Below, piece after piece: positions 61,630 through 64,000 of a stretch of DNA of 64,000 nt. A program made the position numbers and the translations under genes. The notes under the pieces were generated by a model. It ran no database searches. It was not told the origin of the DNA and saw nothing but the letters and a program-made list of their open reading frames with translations. Position 1 is the stretch's first letter. Each line of letters opens with the position of its first letter. Origin of the DNA: Planctomycetota bacterium (GTDB lineage Bacteria > Planctomycetota > UBA8108 > JACQVS01); the NCBI GenBank assembly GCA_028280485.1, contig JANQLS010000090.1, forward strand, positions 56,058 to 120,057, given 5' to 3'.

Positions 61630-62073
61630 TTACTTAGGCTGAATTGAAATCTTCTTGGGCTTATCTTCTTCAGCCTGAGGAAGCTCGACTCTTAAGATTC
61701 CGTCAGCAAATTTTGCTTCGATCTTAGTGACGTCGACCTTGAGCGGGAGTTCAAACTTGCGTTCAAAATCACCGTAATCTCGTTCTTGCCGGTAGAGTTT
61801 GTCAGTTTCTGAAAGATTTAAAGGTTTTCTTTTTCCACTGAGAGTTAACTGGTTTTGGTGAACTGAAAGTTCGATGTCATCGGCATGAACTCCGGGAAGT
61901 TCTGCGGTTAGGGCGAGACCATCTGAAGTTTTCCAAATGTTGACTGGGGGTAGGTCATCTCGTTGAGAATCTACGGCCCACTCGTTGAAAAGTTGGTTGA
62001 ATTGACGATGAAAGTCTTCCAAAGCGTGGAAGGGATGATGAACGTTTTGGTTGAACAATTGAGGAAAGAGCAT
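61630..62073 (-). CDS. Hsp20 (alpha-crystallin) small heat-shock protein 1
   Basis: The ~147-residue protein has the alpha-crystallin domain: ALTAELPGVHADDIELSVHQ, LTLSGKRKPLN and FADGILRVELPQAEEDKPKK. The N-terminal region (HPFHALEDFHRQFNQLFNEW) is typical of class A sHsps. The ATG at 62073 follows GGAGG by 5 bases, and the alternative ATG at 62085 would put this site inside the gene, so 62073 is preferred. It lies 41 bases upstream of the second Hsp20 gene. A sigma-54-like promoter candidate lies at 62215-62230. Confidence 0.92.
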   Translation of the reverse strand: MLFPQLFNQNVHHPFHALEDFHRQFNQLFNEWAVDSQRDDLPPVNIWKTSDGLALTAELPGVHADDIELSVHQNQLTLSGKRKPLNLSETDKLYRQERDYGDFERKFELPLKVDVTKIEAKFADGILRVELPQAEEDKPKKISIQPK

Positions 62074-62517
62074 GGCTGCCTCCATCAGTTAAGGATAGAC
62101 TCCTGATCTCAATGAACTCAGGGAGTGTGTAATTCTTAGTACTTAAGAGTCCGGCGGGTGCGCTGAGGCCAAGGTCTCTTAAAGTTCGTTGTTTAGATAT
62201 CTGCCCTCCTAAAAGCTAAGGGTGTGCCAATTACCTAAGTTGTTTAAATACGTCAGATAGAGCCGTAAATATCTGATTTTGAGCTTATTTAGGGATCTTT
62301 GCCCTGTCATGCTGACGGGGGTGGCAGCGAGAATTGGCGGAAGGAAGAGTTTCTTGGGTCGTGGGGAGGGGAGCCCCGTTGTCTTCGGGATGCGGGTCTA
62401 GTATGCTTGAAGATTCCGGTAACCTAAGCACATTTATGTCGGGATCATAACTCTCCCTTGGGGGTATCCACTTCAATCGGTGTCCAAACGAATTCGTTTG
62501 CGGCTTGAGGTCTGTCC
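62074..62517. other. Intergenic region between Hsp20 operon and M19-like gene
   Basis: The candidate sigma-54-type promoter for the Hsp20 genes lies inside (62215-62230). No CIRCE-type inverted repeat and no coding gene are seen. Confidence 0.4.
62215..62230 (-). promoter_or_regulatory. Possible sigma-54 promoter upstream of hsp20
   Basis: The minus strand reads TTGGCACACCCTTAGC, matching GGCACRNNNNTTGC with only one mismatch and the correct GG-to-GC spacing, about 140 bases upstream of the Hsp20 start. A single short match is weak evidence, and no activator gene for sigma-54 is seen nearby. Confidence 0.35.
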
Positions 62518-63714
62518 ATGTCGTTCATTTCTTGCTTGTTCATCTTAGGAATCTTGGGAGCGCCTCAAGAAAGTCCCGAGCTGCAAGTTGATCCACTTCA
62601 TCAAAAGTTGTTGATCGTAGATTCACAGCTAGGAACAGCGAACTTAAAGTTTGCTGATTCAAGTTGGGATATTTATGAACGTCATCCAGAATCCACAGTC
62701 GATGGGCCTAAGCTGAAGGAAGCGGGAGTCAATCTCATCTTCTTAACGATCGATCCACCCAAGTCGCTCTCTGATCCTCAGTCCCTCGACTACAGTCTGA
62801 AAATTTTTGATCGAGTTGCGCTTTGGTGTGAATCTCCCAGAAGTTCATTCAGCTTTGCTAAATCTTCGATAGACCCCATTACTCAACTCAGCCGAGGTCA
62901 AAATTCGGTTCTGCTCTCTCTGAACGACGCACGCTGTATCCTTCCCAACCGTATAGAGCTGTTGAGAACTTTCTATCGATTAGGGCTGCGAAGTCTTCGG
63001 CTCAGTAGTGGTCAGACGAACCATCTCGCCGATGCTTCAGAGGGTAAGTCGATTTACGATGGAGTCAGTTCATTTGGAAGGCAAGTGATCGAAGAGTCCA
63101 ACCGTATCGGAGTGATGCTCGATATCAGTGGGTTGGCTAAAGAAGCGATCGAAGATGCTCTGCGTTACAGTAAGAGCCCCGTCCTTGCCAGCAGTTCATT
63201 GGCCTTTCAGGTCAACCCTCATCCGCGCAATTTAAGCGATGGCACTTTGTTGGAAATCGCTCGAAAAGGCGGGGTGATCCAATTGAGTTTCTCAGCTCGC
63301 TTAGTCTCGGAAAGCTATCAGAAAAAACTTGTAGGTCAGAAGAAACAATTACAAAAAGAGAAAGAACGTCTAGAAGTTGAGCTTGCGGGTAATTCAAAAG
63401 CCGTTGAGCGGGAAATGAAAAAAATTAAGGAGAGCTTGACTCCCTTATCAAAGCCTCATTTGGAAGAGTGGTTTGCGCATCTCGATCATATCGTCCGTTT
63501 GGTGGGGGTCGATGCGGTCGGTTTGGGAAGCGGTTTTGATTCTGGAGAAGATCTCGTTTCTGGCTTGAAAGACATCACTTCCCTCAAGCTGGTGACGCGT
63601 GAACTTCTTAGGCGAGGTTGGACCGAAGATTCCCTCCGAAAGTTTTATGGGGGAAATATGCTTCGCGTTTGGCGGCAGGTGGAGATGGTCTCGGAGACGC
63701 TTGGATCAAAGTAG
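62518..63714 (+). CDS. Degenerate M19 (renal dipeptidase-like) homologue
   Basis: The 398-residue protein has an N-terminal signal peptide (ISCLFILGILGAPQES) and a TIM-barrel similar to membrane dipeptidases. Conserved structural motifs are visible: VNPHPRNLSDGTLLEIARKG, LDHIVRLVGVDAVGLGSGFD and GGNMLRVWRQV. The expected metal ligands are absent: DGHND is replaced by DSQLG, the Glu region by LSLNDAR, DxSHxS by DISGLA, and SHS by SSS; the late GSDFDG has become GSGFDSG. It is therefore probably not a metallo-dipeptidase. It may have another activity or a binding role. A ~50-residue Lys/Glu coiled coil is inserted near 265-315. Confidence 0.8.
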   Translation: MSFISCLFILGILGAPQESPELQVDPLHQKLLIVDSQLGTANLKFADSSWDIYERHPESTVDGPKLKEAGVNLIFLTIDPPKSLSDPQSLDYSLKIFDRVALWCESPRSSFSFAKSSIDPITQLSRGQNSVLLSLNDARCILPNRIELLRTFYRLGLRSLRLSSGQTNHLADASEGKSIYDGVSSFGRQVIEESNRIGVMLDISGLAKEAIEDALRYSKSPVLASSSLAFQVNPHPRNLSDGTLLEIARKGGVIQLSFSARLVSESYQKKLVGQKKQLQKEKERLEVELAGNSKAVEREMKKIKESLTPLSKPHLEEWFAHLDHIVRLVGVDAVGLGSGFDSGEDLVSGLKDITSLKLVTRELLRRGWTEDSLRKFYGGNMLRVWRQVEMVSETLGSK

Positions 63715-64000
63715 TCGGCTCACCCCGTGAGCCGGTATGGGACACTAACCCATTTTAAAATCATATCTGAAGTAGCCGTCTCGCTCCGCGAGGCGGCTCA
63801 TGACTAATGCAATTCGCAGCTTAATGAATACGTACCCTTGAATGGGTGACACGATGCATGTGATTGGGTCCTTAATAATTATTTATCGTTTCTTAAGATG
63901 GCCGCACGCGGAGAGGTTGTGAATTTTTAGATTCCTATGACTTCAAAATTCGTAACAAAGAATTATGCACCAATATTAATAAGCCCGGAGCGTAAGCGAC
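63715..64000. repeat. REP-like hairpins and partial repeat at the window end
   Basis: CGGCTCA-ccccg-TGAGCCG (63716-63734) and GCCGTCTCGC-tcc-GCGAGGCGGC (63775-63797) are hairpins related to the one near 10901-10913. The last bases, TAAGCCCGGAGCGTAAGCGA (to 63999), are the beginning of a unit of the GCCCGAAGCGCTAGCGAGGG family cut by the window edge. No gene is seen. Confidence 0.6.

Noticed and set aside
62285..62476. 63-codon open frame upstream of the M19-like gene
   Set aside because: No ribosome-binding site, no conserved motif, and it sits in a promoter region.
1..64000. tRNA or rRNA genes
   Set aside because: No cloverleaf with the usual TTCRANNCC T-loop and no rRNA core segments were found in the intergenic regions on either strand.

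Overview
The window looks like a chromosomal segment of a planctomycete, probably a marine lineage. The evidence is indirect. Five secreted proteins end in dockerin-like paired calcium loops. A BlaI/M56 (BlaR1-type) regulatory pair is present. One membrane protein carries the N-terminal CNTPVNRYAL motif that I associate with planctomycete and verrucomicrobial proteins. One very large protein combines lamin-tail and CotH modules, and palindromic REP-like intergenic repeats are abundant. I found no rRNA, tRNA, CRISPR array, complete insertion sequence or prophage. The taxonomic call is inference.

Layout. 0.9-3.6 kb: ilvD and a secreted alpha/beta hydrolase. 3.7-6.9 kb: a blaR1-like/blaI-like operon with a tandem dyad operator. 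7.4-14.1 kb: a dockerin protein, an EamA transporter, a lipoprotein amidase, a methyltransferase/TPR pair and a membrane-anchored protein. 14.4-22.1 kb: a secreted protein with 13 calcium-loop repeats, an RsmB-like RNA methyltransferase, a family 9 glycosyltransferase and an ABC-2 exporter. 22.6-25.2 kb: a PhoB/PhoR-type two-component system. 25.8-32.9 kb: a seven-gene PspA envelope-stress operon. 32.9-46.5 kb: large envelope or secreted proteins (coiled coil, WD40, HEAT-like, and a 1942-residue lamin-tail/CotH protein). 47.1-50.6 kb: an M42 peptidase and Tex. 50.6-56.9 kb: a pseudokinase/GH18 operon, an FHA-GAF-PAS histidine kinase, a K+ channel and an HD protein. 57.2-59.3 kb: duplicated cohesin-like/dockerin genes. 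60.1-63.7 kb: a rhodanese-methyltransferase fusion, two Hsp20 genes and a degenerate M19 dipeptidase homologue.

The strongest candidate system is the 25.8-32.9 kb operon. It comprises a small YjfI/DUF2170-like protein, PspA, a DUF4178-like membrane protein, a membrane-anchored Ser/Arg/Gly-tailed protein, a duplicated DUF350 membrane protein, a membrane-embedded spermidine-synthase-like enzyme and a two-helix K+ channel with a degenerate RCK domain. Several of these families are known neighbours of PspA, as in E. coli yjfIJKLMC, but this version uses an aminopropyltransferase-like enzyme and a channel instead of an ATP-grasp ligase. It plausibly links membrane damage to polyamine and K+ handling.

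The second notable discovery is non-coding: a family of 165-220 bp multi-hairpin elements. Three copies are seen, at 22134-22349, 25611-25755 and 37277-37443. The stems are preserved while their sequences change, and two copies have recognisable terminal inverted repeats. One copy ends 7 bases before the ribosome-binding site of the PspA operon. They may be MITE-like elements, structured leaders, or both.

Many genes appear to act at the envelope: secreted dockerin proteins, an amidase, GH18, PspA, channels and the M56 sensor. Three proteins look like degenerate enzymes or sensors: the pseudokinase, the M19 homologue and the RCK domain of the first channel.
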